Notes under the pieces: model-generated
The model's input: the letters and a program-made list of their open reading frames with translations, nothing else
The model's database searches: none
Told to the model about the DNA's origin: nothing
Translations under genes and position numbers: made by a program
In this document: piece after piece, positions 17,750 through 27,316 of the stretch
Position numbering within the stretch: the first letter of the stretch is position 1
How the letters are laid out: the number at the start of each line of letters is the position of its first letter
Assembly: GCF_964028515.1 (NCBI RefSeq)
Contig: NZ_OZ034788.1
Location: forward strand, 310,001 to 374,000
Direction: 5' to 3'
Length of the DNA stretch: 64,000 nucleotides
Origin: Wolbachia endosymbiont (group B) of Hofmannophila pseudospretella
GTDB taxonomy: Bacteria > Pseudomonadota > Alphaproteobacteria > Rickettsiales > Anaplasmataceae

Positions 17750-19069
17750 CTAACTCTTCCGTAAGTACACAGTTTTGCCAGACACAACAGTACGTACTAC
17801 GTGCCCTTTTACTTTGCGTCCATCGAAAGGGGAATTTTTTGATTTACTAGCAAAGTTGTCAACTTTAATTTTCCATTCATGATCCAAATCAACTAAAATT
17901 AAGTCCGCTGCAAGGTTTTTCTGTACGCGGCCACGTGGCACATGTATGATATCTGCAGGCTTATATGTCAATTTTGCAAGCACATCAAGTAGACCCATTT
18001 GTCCACTGTGATATAGTTCAAGTGAAATGGGCAGCATTGTTTCAAGGCCAACAATACCAAATGCAGCATTTTCAAGTGGAAGATCTTTAGAACTAAGATC
18101 ATGCGGAGCATGATCGGTTGCAATACAATCAATCACACCTGTCTTTAAACCTTCAATCATAGCTAAACGATCTTCCTCTGTACGCAGTGGCGGATTCATT
18201 TTTGCGATTGCTCCATGTTGCTTTACTATATCTTCAGTTAAAGTAAAGTGATGAGGAGTTACTTCACATGTAACATTTAACCCCAAATCTTTCGCTCGTT
18301 TAATAGCATCAAGTGAATCTTTTGAAGAAACATGTAAAATATGATAGTGTACATTTTCTATGTCCTTCATTAGCAGTATATCACGAGTTACCATAACCGA
18401 TTCTGATGCACTCAAGATTCCCTTTACTCCCAATTCTTCAGAAATCTTACCCTCATTAATTGCGCCACCAGCAGATAGATTTAAATCTTCTGCATGTTGA
18501 GCAATAGGAACACCAAGCATACTTGAATAAAGCAGTGCCTGTCTCATAATCATTGGATTCATAACTGGCATACCATCATCGGTGAACCCAACCGCACCTG
18601 CTTCCTTTAAAAGCGCCATTTCAGTTAATTTTTCTTCCGAAGTGGTAATTTTGGCGTAAAATTCAACATTCACATGTGAAGTTTCAAGTGCTCTATATTT
18701 CAAATATTTAGCCAAGACAACACTATCAATCGCTGGAACAGTGTTTGGCTGACAAACTACGGTTGTAACGCCTCCTGCAGCCGCAGATTTGCTGCCTGTA
18801 TGTATAGTTTCTTTATGCTCTTGACCTGGTTCACGAAAATGTACGTGAATGTCAATAAGGCCTGGCATTAGAACAAGCCCTTCACAGTCTATTGTTTCAT
18901 CAACCCCACTTGTTGAAAATAATGATTTACCAAAATCAATAATTTTATCCCCTTCAGTCAATAAGGAACCTTTTATATCAAGTTTAGTTTCCGGGTCAAT
19001 AATACGAGCATTAGTATACGCAATTTTATAGCCTTCCTTTTGGCCTTTCTGCAATAAATTCCAAATCAT
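17750..19069 (-). CDS. pyrC: Dihydroorotase (class I)
   Basis: A 439-residue amidohydrolase making dihydroorotate in de novo pyrimidine synthesis. Metal ligands are H75 and H77 in DIHVHFREPGQE, with further motifs AAGGVTTVVCQPNT, FTDDGMPV, AQHAED, HVSSKDS and the C-terminal ATDHAPHD. It starts MIWNLLQKG; an internal alternative start is not needed. Standalone gene with about 85-bp gaps on each side. Secure identification. Confidence 0.95.
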   Translation of the reverse strand: MIWNLLQKGQKEGYKIAYTNARIIDPETKLDIKGSLLTEGDKIIDFGKSLFSTSGVDETIDCEGLVLMPGLIDIHVHFREPGQEHKETIHTGSKSAAAGGVTTVVCQPNTVPAIDSVVLAKYLKYRALETSHVNVEFYAKITTSEEKLTEMALLKEAGAVGFTDDGMPVMNPMIMRQALLYSSMLGVPIAQHAEDLNLSAGGAINEGKISEELGVKGILSASESVMVTRDILLMKDIENVHYHILHVSSKDSLDAIKRAKDLGLNVTCEVTPHHFTLTEDIVKQHGAIAKMNPPLRTEEDRLAMIEGLKTGVIDCIATDHAPHDLSSKDLPLENAAFGIVGLETMLPISLELYHSGQMGLLDVLAKLTYKPADIIHVPRGRVQKNLAADLILVDLDHEWKIKVDNFASKSKNSPFDGRKVKGHVVRTVVSGKTVYLRKS

Positions 19070-19167
19070 ATTTGAGTATCAATTATAAAATAAATCTAAA
19101 GTTTTTTTAGTAAAACACAACCAAATTAAAGTGATGGTATAATAACTAGCAATGAAGGATATTTAAA

Positions 19168-21606
19168 TTAATACTCAAGCAGCCGTTCTATTCTATAAAT
19201 ATCATTTTCGATTTTGACATTATCAAGTGCTGTGTTTGCCTTATACGCACAGTAACATCCTACTGCATGAAAAGTTAATGCAGCAGCAAGCGAAACACAC
19301 ATTGCTAAATGAACCATTGTTAAACTTGTGGGAGTGTTAAACAAACTTGTACCAACAGCAAATGCTCCAAATAATACAAAAGAAACAGAAGAATAATTAC
19401 CTTGCCTTTTACTGTAAGTTCTTGCTTTCAAGAATTTTTCACTTAGCTCTTCATTCTTGCTTTCAAATTGCTTCTGTAGACTCTTCTCTAGTACTTCACT
19501 TTTGTTTTCAATTTCTTGCAGCTTTGTCTTTAAGTCGTTATTTTCATTTTCGCGTTGCATTATTTGATCAGTGAACGATTGTCTTGCATCATTCAGCTGC
19601 CCTTCCAATTGATTGTTTTGTATAGTCATTTGATCTACTTGATCTTTTAGCTTTGCAATCTCTTTTTTCTTCTTTTCAAGCTGAACTCTTGCTTCATTAG
19701 ATTCTTTGCTAAGTTGCATGACTTTACTAGTTTCTTCAGCTAGTTTTTGCTCTGATTCTACAAGTTGAACTTCTGTTTGCTCACATTTCCCTTCAAGCTC
19801 CCTTGCTTGACTAGACAAATTACTATTTTCCTGTTCAAGTTGAGCTTTTACTCCCCTTAGCCCTCCCTCACTCTCTCTGAATTGAGCTTTAGCATCCCTC
19901 AGCTCTTTTTCTGCAAATTCTACCTTTTCTTCTAGCTTAGTTTTTGCTTCCTCAAGTTTCTCCAGTCGATTAGCCAGATTACTATTCTTTCTTTCTAATT
20001 CAGCATTTGTTTCCTTAAGTTCCTTTATAGTATCATTAAGCTTAGTTACTTTTTTAGTCTGTCCATTCAACTCTGCTTTCTTTTTTGCAAGCTGATCTTC
20101 TATCCTTCGTAGTGCTTCAGTAAGTTTATCTACTTGATCACTAAATTTACTAGCCTTCTGTTGTTCTTGTGTTAACTTTTCACTTGCACCCTTACGCTCC
20201 TGTTCTAACTGAATTTGTGCGCTCTTAAATTCCTCAGTTTTTTCAGCCAAGCTTTGTTGTATACTCTTTAACCTTTTCTCTAATTGAGTTTTGTCGTTAG
20301 TAAGCTGAGCTACTTCTTGTCCTAGTCGTTTAATTTTCTCTTCTAATTTTGGAGCATATTCAATTGGTATCTCAGAAGGCTTAATGCCTTTATTTTCTTC
20401 TCTGACTTCTTCAAAGAATTCCTTATCATCCACATCGACATATGACAAAACTGCATGGTAAAATAGGCCACAAATATAAGCAATATGGCGATACTTAGAT
20501 GGATTATTATCTGATTTAAAATTTTCCCGCTGTACTTCCTGAATAAGGTTATAATAGGTGTCAATTTTATGATAGTGTGGCTCTAAATACTCTAGAGTTT
20601 TACCCGTTTCTAATTTTAATGGTTTACCGACATGTTTATAGTGCATACCGGCATTACCATGTGGCAAACATGGTACCGGATCTGATTGACAAGCTACCCT
20701 AATAGTCTTATTTCCAAGACACTTATCGTAAACGTCAGCTGCACCATTGTAGAATACTCTTGGGGAGCCAAAAGTTGCAACATGAACATCTTCGGCATCT
20801 TCTGTTTTATTAAGACATAAAGCAGCTATACTAGCAAGAGCACCCCCCATGCTATGACCTGTAACATTAATTTTCAAATCTTTGATTGCTAATCCTTTAT
20901 CATTAGCATGCCCTTTTAATATCTTATGCACACTGGGCCAAGAGCGTTTGAATAAAGAGTAAAAACCAGAATGGACACGATGATCTTCAGGTAAAAATGA
21001 CAATTTAGCTAAAGATGCACGAAGATCTTCCTTTACATCATTTAAATCACGAGTGCCGTGATAAGCTATAGTTACTTCCTTATCTTTAATAAAAATATAA
21101 CCAGCATCTCGATTATATGAATTGCTACCAGTTAAAGCATAGCCAATATCATGTTGTTCTAATTTATAATCAGTATCCAAAGAATACTTGTCTTCGATGA
21201 GATCATTGTCGTAAAATCTTATAATCTGATAACCTTCTTCTTCAAACTGTCTTTTAGTTTTATATTTACCTTTTTCTAATTTTCTATCCACATTACCATA
21301 GGAAATTTTGCTGAAGGTACACATTTCTAGTAATTTTTCTTCATCAAATCCTGCAATTTGCCCTTTTATCAGATCAGCAAGGTCAGAAGCATTCTTTAAC
21401 TCAGCATCTTTAAAATCTTCTATCTTCTTCCATGCTTTAACTAGGTCAGAAGTTCCTAGCCCATTAAGGTTAAAACTTTGAGCTTCTAATTCGTTCTTAA
21501 ATGGTTCTAGCGCCTCAATTGCGCATTCTTTTATTTCATTACCACCAATATGTACAATACTATCGCTAATAGAATCCATACTTTGACAATGAGTAATACT
21601 TGGCAT
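19168..21606 (-). CDS. Class 3 lipase with long coiled coil and C-terminal membrane segments
   Basis: An 812-residue protein. Residues about 100-340 form a lipase_3 domain: oxyanion-side YHGTRD (182-187), nucleophile motif GHSMGG (250-255, Ser252), probable Asp309 in SDPVP, and His322 or His325. A helical coiled coil with repeated Glu/Lys/Gln heptads fills about 415-735. Two hydrophobic helices lie near the C terminus (about 740-785). No signal peptide is seen. Fungal-type lipases fused to coiled coils are not bacterial housekeeping enzymes, so a secreted or membrane-acting effector is inferred; the substrate is unknown. Confidence 0.8.
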   Translation of the reverse strand: MPSITHCQSMDSISDSIVHIGGNEIKECAIEALEPFKNELEAQSFNLNGLGTSDLVKAWKKIEDFKDAELKNASDLADLIKGQIAGFDEEKLLEMCTFSKISYGNVDRKLEKGKYKTKRQFEEEGYQIIRFYDNDLIEDKYSLDTDYKLEQHDIGYALTGSNSYNRDAGYIFIKDKEVTIAYHGTRDLNDVKEDLRASLAKLSFLPEDHRVHSGFYSLFKRSWPSVHKILKGHANDKGLAIKDLKINVTGHSMGGALASIAALCLNKTEDAEDVHVATFGSPRVFYNGAADVYDKCLGNKTIRVACQSDPVPCLPHGNAGMHYKHVGKPLKLETGKTLEYLEPHYHKIDTYYNLIQEVQRENFKSDNNPSKYRHIAYICGLFYHAVLSYVDVDDKEFFEEVREENKGIKPSEIPIEYAPKLEEKIKRLGQEVAQLTNDKTQLEKRLKSIQQSLAEKTEEFKSAQIQLEQERKGASEKLTQEQQKASKFSDQVDKLTEALRRIEDQLAKKKAELNGQTKKVTKLNDTIKELKETNAELERKNSNLANRLEKLEEAKTKLEEKVEFAEKELRDAKAQFRESEGGLRGVKAQLEQENSNLSSQARELEGKCEQTEVQLVESEQKLAEETSKVMQLSKESNEARVQLEKKKKEIAKLKDQVDQMTIQNNQLEGQLNDARQSFTDQIMQRENENNDLKTKLQEIENKSEVLEKSLQKQFESKNEELSEKFLKARTYSKRQGNYSSVSFVLFGAFAVGTSLFNTPTSLTMVHLAMCVSLAAALTFHAVGCYCAYKANTALDNVKIENDIYRIERLLEY

Positions 21607-21702
21607 ATTTTTTACCTACTATTTCATTTTAGTATATCATTAATTAATGATATACTAAAATTAATCAATAAAGCTATTAAAATTTTCTTATTTTTAACGA
21701 AT

Positions 21703-22305
21703 TTAGTTCATTTTATCACGCTTAAGACTCTTATTTATGACAACCACTGTGTCTGCGATCTTATCATGCCAAGTTTGGCAACGTTTGTCGAAGCTTGCCC
21801 ATATGAAACCTAAGAATAGTGGTGCAGTTGACAATATAAAGGAAAAAAACCTCTTTATTGCTTGTTTTGGAGTCAATTTTTCAAAAGTTTGTGCATTTAC
21901 AACTCTGAGTCCAAGTAATAACTTTCCAGGTGTAGCGCCAAATCTTATCCACATATATGCTACATAACTAAAAAGCATAATAAATTGAACTATCTGATTT
22001 AGAATTAGTAACTTGATTAGCTTACTCTGCATTGCTGTTTCCTCTGCAGATAGTGGTACCTGCATTTGATATTTTGCAGCAATTTGGCCTAATATTTTAC
22101 TGCTCTCTGAGCTCATGAAGAGTTGATTTAAGGCCTGACCGCAAAACTGCAAAAATAAAACGATGATGATTAAATCAAGCAGCACTGACAAATAGCGTCT
22201 AAGTCCCGTTACATAGCATATTCCATTATCATCCTTTTTCACTTTTTGAATAGCATTTATAGAAGAAAGAATGGAAAATAAACGATTAAAAATTTTATGT
22301 AACAT
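21703..22305 (-). CDS. RDD family membrane protein
   Basis: A protein of about 200 residues. The frame opens further upstream, but those first 20 codons lie in the tRNA-Leu gene, so the start is taken as MLHKIFNRL at 22305. It has RDD features: GLRRYLSVLLDLIIIVLFLQF with the Arg-Asp pair, a second helix (IVQFIMLFSYVAYMW), and FGATPGKLLLGLRVV, then a third segment (FILSTAPLFLGFIWA) and FDKRCQTWHDKIADTVVV. Function of RDD proteins is often transport related but uncertain here. Confidence 0.85.
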   Translation of the reverse strand: MLHKIFNRLFSILSSINAIQKVKKDDNGICYVTGLRRYLSVLLDLIIIVLFLQFCGQALNQLFMSSESSKILGQIAAKYQMQVPLSAEETAMQSKLIKLLILNQIVQFIMLFSYVAYMWIRFGATPGKLLLGLRVVNAQTFEKLTPKQAIKRFFSFILSTAPLFLGFIWASFDKRCQTWHDKIADTVVVINKSLKRDKMN

Positions 22306-22328
22306 ATATGCATTTTCCAATGTTTGAG

Positions 22329-22411
22329 TGCCCCTGGCCGGACTTGAACCAGCATGCTTTTGCAAGCAACAGATTTTGAGTCTGCCGTGTCTACCATTCC
22401 ACCACAGGGGC
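22329..22411 (-). tRNA. tRNA-Leu (anticodon CAA)
   Basis: Read on the minus strand the gene starts GCCCCTGTGGTGGAATGGTA and ends in GTTCAAGTCCGGCCAGGGGC plus A. The acceptor stem is GCCCCTG with CAGGGGC, the anticodon stem-loop is GCAGA-CTCAAAA-TCTGT with anticodon CAA, a variable arm follows (class II), and the T-loop is GTTCAAG. No encoded CCA. It decodes UUG. It lies between the RDD gene and dnaB. Confidence 0.95.
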
Positions 22412-22513
22412 CTACTTTAATGCTATAAGCAACACAAGATTAGTCAAATTTTTTATCTTTTAAGTAAGGACTGAATATTCTACAATAATCAATCATTACT
22501 CTGAAAACTTAAA

Positions 22514-23956
22514 ATGAATGAATTAGCTAATCTTATTGATTCAAGAGAAGAAATATGTAAATTGCCACACAATTTAGAAGCAGAGCAAATGCTCATTGGT
22601 GCAATGATTCGTGATAATAGAATTTGTGATGCAGTTGAAGATATAATTGCAGCAGACAATTTCTATGATCCACTACATCAAAGCATTTTTACCCAGATAT
22701 CTAAAACCAGAAAACACGGCATAGTTGCCAATGAACTAAGCCTTAAGATGTTTTTTGAAAATGATAAAGCATTTGCCGAATGTGGTGGAGTTGAGTACCT
22801 AGCAAAACTTGCAGCAAAGGCAAGCATTGCGCTTGATATCTATAGCTTGACCAGAATAATCCGTGATACTTATTTAAGGAGATGCTTAATCAAGCTCGGG
22901 CAGGAGATAGTTGACGATAGTTACAACTACGACATTGAAAATCCTGCACAGTTACAAATTGAGCAGGCAATGACAAAATTGTTCAACTTAGCAGTAAAAA
23001 AGCAAGGTGATAAGACATATATAAAGCTTGCAAGTTCAATTAAAGATGTGGTTGAGAAGATCAGCAAGCTGAAGAATAACCCAGAGGCTCTAGGTATTAC
23101 AACCGGACTTCAAGATCTAAACCAGCTTCTTGGTGGTTTGCAGAAATCTGATCTGTTAATTATAGCTGCAAGGCCCTCAATGGGAAAGACAGCATTGGCA
23201 CTGAACATCGCACTTAACGCTTGTAAGATTTTGCAAAAAAGAACAGATAAACAACACTACGTAGCTTTTTTCTCACTTGAAATGTCAGCAGAGCAATTAA
23301 CCGCAAGATTGATTACTATAGATTCAGGCATTGGTTATTATAAGGCACTGACTGGGAGAATTAGTGATTTTGAATTACATGAATTCATTAATGCTAGTAC
23401 AGGTCTATCAGAATTACCTTTCATAATAGACGATACTCCTGCTCTATCAATTAGTGCCCTTCGTACCAGAATACGACTGCTATATCAACTATACAATGTA
23501 GAGGTGGTATTTATCGATTATCTGCAATTAATTCGAGGAACAACAAAAAGGAGTAGTGAAAATAGAGTGCAAGAAATCTCAGAAGTGACGCAGGGTTTAA
23601 AAGCAATTGCAAAGGAACTAAATATTCCCATTGTTGCACTATCACAGCTCTCTCGTTCTGTTGAGCAAAGGGATGATAAAAAACCACAACTTTCTGATTT
23701 ACGTGATTCAGGAAGCATAGAGCAGGATGCGGATATAGTAATGTTCCTCTATAGAGAAGAATATTATGAATTAAGAAAGCAACCAAATGAAGGAAGTAAT
23801 AAACATCGAGAGTGGCAAGAGAAAATGGAGAAAATTAGAAATATTGCAGAGCTGATCATTGCAAAACAAAGAAACGGGCCAATTGGCAGTGTGAAGCTAC
23901 ATTTTGACTCCAATAGAGGTGCATTTAAAGATTATACAGAAAGATATAGTCTGTAG
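22514..23956 (+). CDS. dnaB: Replicative DNA helicase
   Basis: A 480-residue hexameric helicase acting at the replication fork. The N-terminal domain starts with LPHNLEAEQMLIGAMI (DnaB_N). The RecA-like C-terminal domain has Walker A AARPSMGKTALALN, VAFFSLEMSAEQL, Walker B VVFIDYLQLI, and the SRSVEQRDDKKPQLSDLRDS arginine-finger region. Full length with no intein. Divergent from the tRNA-Leu and RDD genes. Confidence 0.96.
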   Translation: MNELANLIDSREEICKLPHNLEAEQMLIGAMIRDNRICDAVEDIIAADNFYDPLHQSIFTQISKTRKHGIVANELSLKMFFENDKAFAECGGVEYLAKLAAKASIALDIYSLTRIIRDTYLRRCLIKLGQEIVDDSYNYDIENPAQLQIEQAMTKLFNLAVKKQGDKTYIKLASSIKDVVEKISKLKNNPEALGITTGLQDLNQLLGGLQKSDLLIIAARPSMGKTALALNIALNACKILQKRTDKQHYVAFFSLEMSAEQLTARLITIDSGIGYYKALTGRISDFELHEFINASTGLSELPFIIDDTPALSISALRTRIRLLYQLYNVEVVFIDYLQLIRGTTKRSSENRVQEISEVTQGLKAIAKELNIPIVALSQLSRSVEQRDDKKPQLSDLRDSGSIEQDADIVMFLYREEYYELRKQPNEGSNKHREWQEKMEKIRNIAELIIAKQRNGPIGSVKLHFDSNRGAFKDYTERYSL

Positions 23957-23973
23957 CGGTTTTGAGTAATTCT

Positions 23974-24222
23974 GGAAGTGTTTAACAAACCATACGTGCC
24001 AAATTAAGAAGCTATCGTGAAACATAGCAATATTTAAGATTGGCATTTTATTTGTTACATTTATTTTTTTAGGAAATTCTTATCTAGGATAAGATAATCT
24101 TTTAGAAAGATCTATAAATTACTAACCTTATTACTTAATATATAAAATAGTTTTTTCTTATTTCCTTTCTTCCTTACGCCACTTTTTCTTAACTTGATGC
24201 GTATGGTTTATTTAACACTTCC
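23974..24222. repeat. MITE-like element with 23-bp terminal inverted repeats
   Basis: Positions 23974-23996 and 24200-24222 are inverted repeats of 23 bp (ggaagtgtt-nnnn-aaaccatacg) with differences only in the central four bases. Similarity extends about 14 bp inward with mismatches (aattaagaa against ttcttaact). The total is 249 bp with no ORF, and fills most of the 335-bp gap between dnaB and the next gene. A non-autonomous element or a large stem structure are both possible. Confidence 0.65.
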
Positions 24223-24291
24223 GATATACAACTAAAAAATAGCAAATTCTCTATAACTTGAATATAATTTTAGCTTTACCTAAACAGAAAG

Positions 24292-25791
24292 ATGAATTAC
24301 TTAATGGATTTTGTTTTAATATCTCTTTCCTTGCCACTTTTTATTACTGAGAATTATTTGTTAATTACTGCGTTGATCCCACTTTTAAGTGCATTAGCTA
24401 TTTCTTTTACTAGTAAATGGCCCAGAGTGAACAATAGCATTACTGTTGTTTCTTCTATGCTTCTATTTGCGTATACATCTCTATGCACTTTATATTTGGT
24501 GTATGGTGATCATTCTCAATTTATTCTCATGGACTTTGGTAATAATTTGCATATTAGTTTAAAGTTAGAGTCTAGTGGAGCAATATTCAGTTTATTAATA
24601 TCATTTTTGTGGGTACTAACCAGTATATATGCAATATGTTATATGCGAAATAACTATGCTGATAGTAACTACTCGAGTTTTCTATGCTTTTTTTCAATAG
24701 CGATTAGCTGTGCAATGTTTATTGCTTTTTCTGGAGATTTGCTCACTACATTTGTCTTTTACGAGCTTCTAACTATTAGTACATACCCTCTGATTACTTA
24801 CAATTCAACAAATGAATCAGTAATTGCAGGACGCTATTACTTTGGTTTACTATTTTTCTCTTCTTTAGTGTTATTTTTTCCTGCAATAGGCCTCTTATAT
24901 AATGAATTCCATACTTTAGACTTTGTAAGAGGTGGAATATTCAAGTTTGATACTTCGTTCATAACTTTTATTGCAGTGTGTTTTGCTATGCTGATTTATG
25001 GAATAGGAAAAGCTGCATTAATGCCAATGCATTTTTGGTTGCCAAAAGCAATGGTTGCACCAACTCCTGTAAGCGCACTACTACATGCTGTTGCTGTTGT
25101 GAAATCAGGAGTGTTCATCATCATCAAAGTTATATTATACACTTTTGGCATCGATAATATGCAACGTTTTGCACAGCAAAGTTGGTTTGCTGGAGGATGG
25201 CTTCCGTACGCTGCTGGATTTACTATTATTACTGCATCGTTAATTGCATTAAAGCAAAAGGAATTAAAGAAATTGCTTGCTTATTCTACTATCTCTCAGT
25301 TGTCATATATTATATTGTTCGCTTCAATTTTTAGTGAATTTAGCATGAGGGTTGCAATTTTTCAATTAGTTTGCCACGCATTTGCAAAAATCACTTTGTT
25401 TTTCACTGCTGGAGCAATAATAACGAAAACAGGTGAGAAATACATAGATAGAATTCACGGTATAGGACGTAGTATGCCAATTAGTATGATAGCATTTACT
25501 ATAGGTGCATTGTCCATGATAGGGGTACCACCTGCTCCGACTTTTTGGAGCAAATTTTTCATTTTTCAAGCTGTTTTTAACTCTAGTAATGTAACACTTT
25601 CTGTATTTGTAGCTCTGGTGTTAATTGTCAGTACTATACTCAACGCTCTATACTTCTTACCGATAATTTACAATGCCTTTTTCTTAAAACCTTCTAGAAA
25701 TTATTTTATTAAAAAGACACCAATGCTTCTAATTTTACCTCCAGTTGTTACTGCTGTATGCACTTTAGTTATTTTTTTAGCTACCAAGTAA
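24292..25791 (+). CDS. Proton-conducting antiporter-like membrane subunit (NuoM/MrpD family)
   Basis: A 499-residue polytopic protein with about 14 helices. It has the proton-antiporter M domain: FVFYELLTIS with the essential Glu, GKAALMPMHFWLPKAMVAPTP (split here: GKAALMPMHFWL and PKAMVAPTPVSALLHA), and KQKELKKLLAYSTISQLSYI with the conserved Lys. It resembles MrpD/NuoM/NuoN subunits. As an isolated gene it cannot be assigned to complex I or to an Mrp antiporter. An ATG four codons downstream (MDFVL) is an alternative start. Confidence 0.8.
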   Translation: MNYLMDFVLISLSLPLFITENYLLITALIPLLSALAISFTSKWPRVNNSITVVSSMLLFAYTSLCTLYLVYGDHSQFILMDFGNNLHISLKLESSGAIFSLLISFLWVLTSIYAICYMRNNYADSNYSSFLCFFSIAISCAMFIAFSGDLLTTFVFYELLTISTYPLITYNSTNESVIAGRYYFGLLFFSSLVLFFPAIGLLYNEFHTLDFVRGGIFKFDTSFITFIAVCFAMLIYGIGKAALMPMHFWLPKAMVAPTPVSALLHAVAVVKSGVFIIIKVILYTFGIDNMQRFAQQSWFAGGWLPYAAGFTIITASLIALKQKELKKLLAYSTISQLSYIILFASIFSEFSMRVAIFQLVCHAFAKITLFFTAGAIITKTGEKYIDRIHGIGRSMPISMIAFTIGALSMIGVPPAPTFWSKFFIFQAVFNSSNVTLSVFVALVLIVSTILNALYFLPIIYNAFFLKPSRNYFIKKTPMLLILPPVVTAVCTLVIFLATK

Positions 25792-25805
25792 TTTTTTAAA
25801 TGTAA

Positions 25806-26456
25806 TCACCTGTATTTATAGCCGTTAACAATAAATTTAAATGGTATTATACCAGTTAGAGTTGCTTTCATGTTTGATAAAGTAAAGCTAACCTCCACAG
25901 CATAGTCTTTCATTTTCTTATTTTGCTCAGCTGCAAAAAGTACAGTGGCATTTCCAGCAAATGTAACTAAGTCCTTGATCGATCGGTCAATAGATAGTGT
26001 TGTTACGTTTGTGTTGGTAATTTTTCTTGTGGATGAAACAGCTTCATTGTTTACTTTTTCCTGAAAGTCTTGATAGATTTTATATATAGAATTGTTTTTT
26101 ATAAAATTTTCTTGATACTTTGATTCAACGATCTGAGAGGACTCGTATGCTTCAACGTATTGACTTACCAAGTACCTTGCTATGGAAGTGTATTCATCTT
26201 CTTTTTCACTAAAACTAAGTTTATGTATTGTAGAAAACTCATCTTCTGTGTGGTTCGTGTACTTCACAAAATTTAAATCTTTTTTAACAGGAAGTAATAG
26301 GTATATGTTTAGTAATGATAAAAATAAACATACTAAGAGAAGTAACGCTATTAACGCCATCCAAGATCTTTCTACAACGCAGAACAGGTATCTGTGGCAA
26401 TACCATTCTACTGCTTTCCTGAAATAACTTTTGTTTTTTACTGATTCAACTTCCAT
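25806..26456 (-). CDS. Type IV secretion VirB8-like protein (orphan)
   Basis: A 216-residue bitopic protein: a cytosolic N terminus, one membrane helix (about residues 31-52, SWMALIALLLLVCLFLSLL) and a periplasmic domain with the VirB8-like pattern (EDEYTSIARYLVSQYVEAYE early, VEVSFTLSN and FKFIVNGYKYR at the end). In Rickettsiales the T4SS has extra VirB8 paralogs outside the main operons. No other virB gene is nearby, so this looks like such an orphan. Assignment rests on topology and general pattern, since sequence conservation in VirB8 is low. Confidence 0.65.
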   Translation of the reverse strand: MEVESVKNKSYFRKAVEWYCHRYLFCVVERSWMALIALLLLVCLFLSLLNIYLLLPVKKDLNFVKYTNHTEDEFSTIHKLSFSEKEDEYTSIARYLVSQYVEAYESSQIVESKYQENFIKNNSIYKIYQDFQEKVNNEAVSSTRKITNTNVTTLSIDRSIKDLVTFAGNATVLFAAEQNKKMKDYAVEVSFTLSNMKATLTGIIPFKFIVNGYKYR

Positions 26457-26485
26457 AACCTAATTATAATAACTCTAAAAAAACT

Positions 26486-27280
26486 TTAAAATATGTCTAA
26501 ATTTTCCAAAAAAGGATGAATGACTATATCACCTTGTTCCGCAATAAGGTAGAATTTGTCGATTTTGCTCACATCTAAATTTATCATTTTTACACTGAAG
26601 CTTTCAGGATCATAAGTATTACTTTCTGCACTTTTGTGATAATTATAGTAGTGTAATTTATTTTGATCATCAAAATAACCAAATTCATCAGCAAGGGTTC
26701 CCACTTTTCTGCCTTTACCGTCTCTGACTAGCTCAAATAGATCAATTACATGATTTTCAGATCCAGGCTCAATAAGACCTCCTACAGCAAAAAATTTAGG
26801 TGCATGACCAACATACTCCTTAAATTTTAGATTATTAGTCTTTTTTACACTACCAAAATCCACGAATTTATATTCATCTGAAAGATCAGAATATTGTGGA
26901 TCATACTTTTTATATTCAAAAAACTCATTACCCAAAAAATTACAAAACGTTAGTTTATAGTCATCATGATTGAGTTTAATAACTTTAAGATAATGAAAAT
27001 CTCTAGGAATCTTTACTTCCTCTTCCGTAATATGATTACGTACAACAAGCTCATCATTGAGCATATAATAGCCAATTTTTGGCAAAGTAGCTATATTGAT
27101 TGACTTGTTTAGCTTAAAATTTGCTTCATAAATGCCACTTGATAGCTCCTTTCCTTTTTCTAGAGTTACGTCTTGATCTGAAGCTATATTCTTAATTAAG
27201 CTTAATTCTTTCTGCATGTTCAATATGGCTTTCGTCAAAACTTCTATTGATTGCCATACAGTTAATTTACTATCATTCAA
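26486..27280 (-). CDS. Hypothetical protein
   Basis: A 264-residue protein without any domain I recognise. It has no signal peptide or membrane helix, starts with a short helical stretch (LTKAILNMQKELSLIKNIA) and is then mainly beta-like and rich in Asp, Tyr and Lys (for example NKLHYYNYHKSAESNTYDPE). It lies 30 bp downstream of nothing in particular on the same strand as the virB8-like gene and holB-like gene, with its stop 29 bp before the virB8-like start; cotranscription is possible. Function unknown. Confidence 0.6.
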   Translation of the reverse strand: MNDSKLTVWQSIEVLTKAILNMQKELSLIKNIASDQDVTLEKGKELSSGIYEANFKLNKSINIATLPKIGYYMLNDELVVRNHITEEEVKIPRDFHYLKVIKLNHDDYKLTFCNFLGNEFFEYKKYDPQYSDLSDEYKFVDFGSVKKTNNLKFKEYVGHAPKFFAVGGLIEPGSENHVIDLFELVRDGKGRKVGTLADEFGYFDDQNKLHYYNYHKSAESNTYDPESFSVKMINLDVSKIDKFYLIAEQGDIVIHPFLENLDIF

Positions 27281-27316
27281 GTTATATACTTTCAGTATTA
27301 AATTAGCAGAATTTTA

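Noticed and set aside
19347..19574. Hydrophobic plus-strand frame inside the lipase gene
   Set aside because: An antisense shadow of the coiled-coil region.
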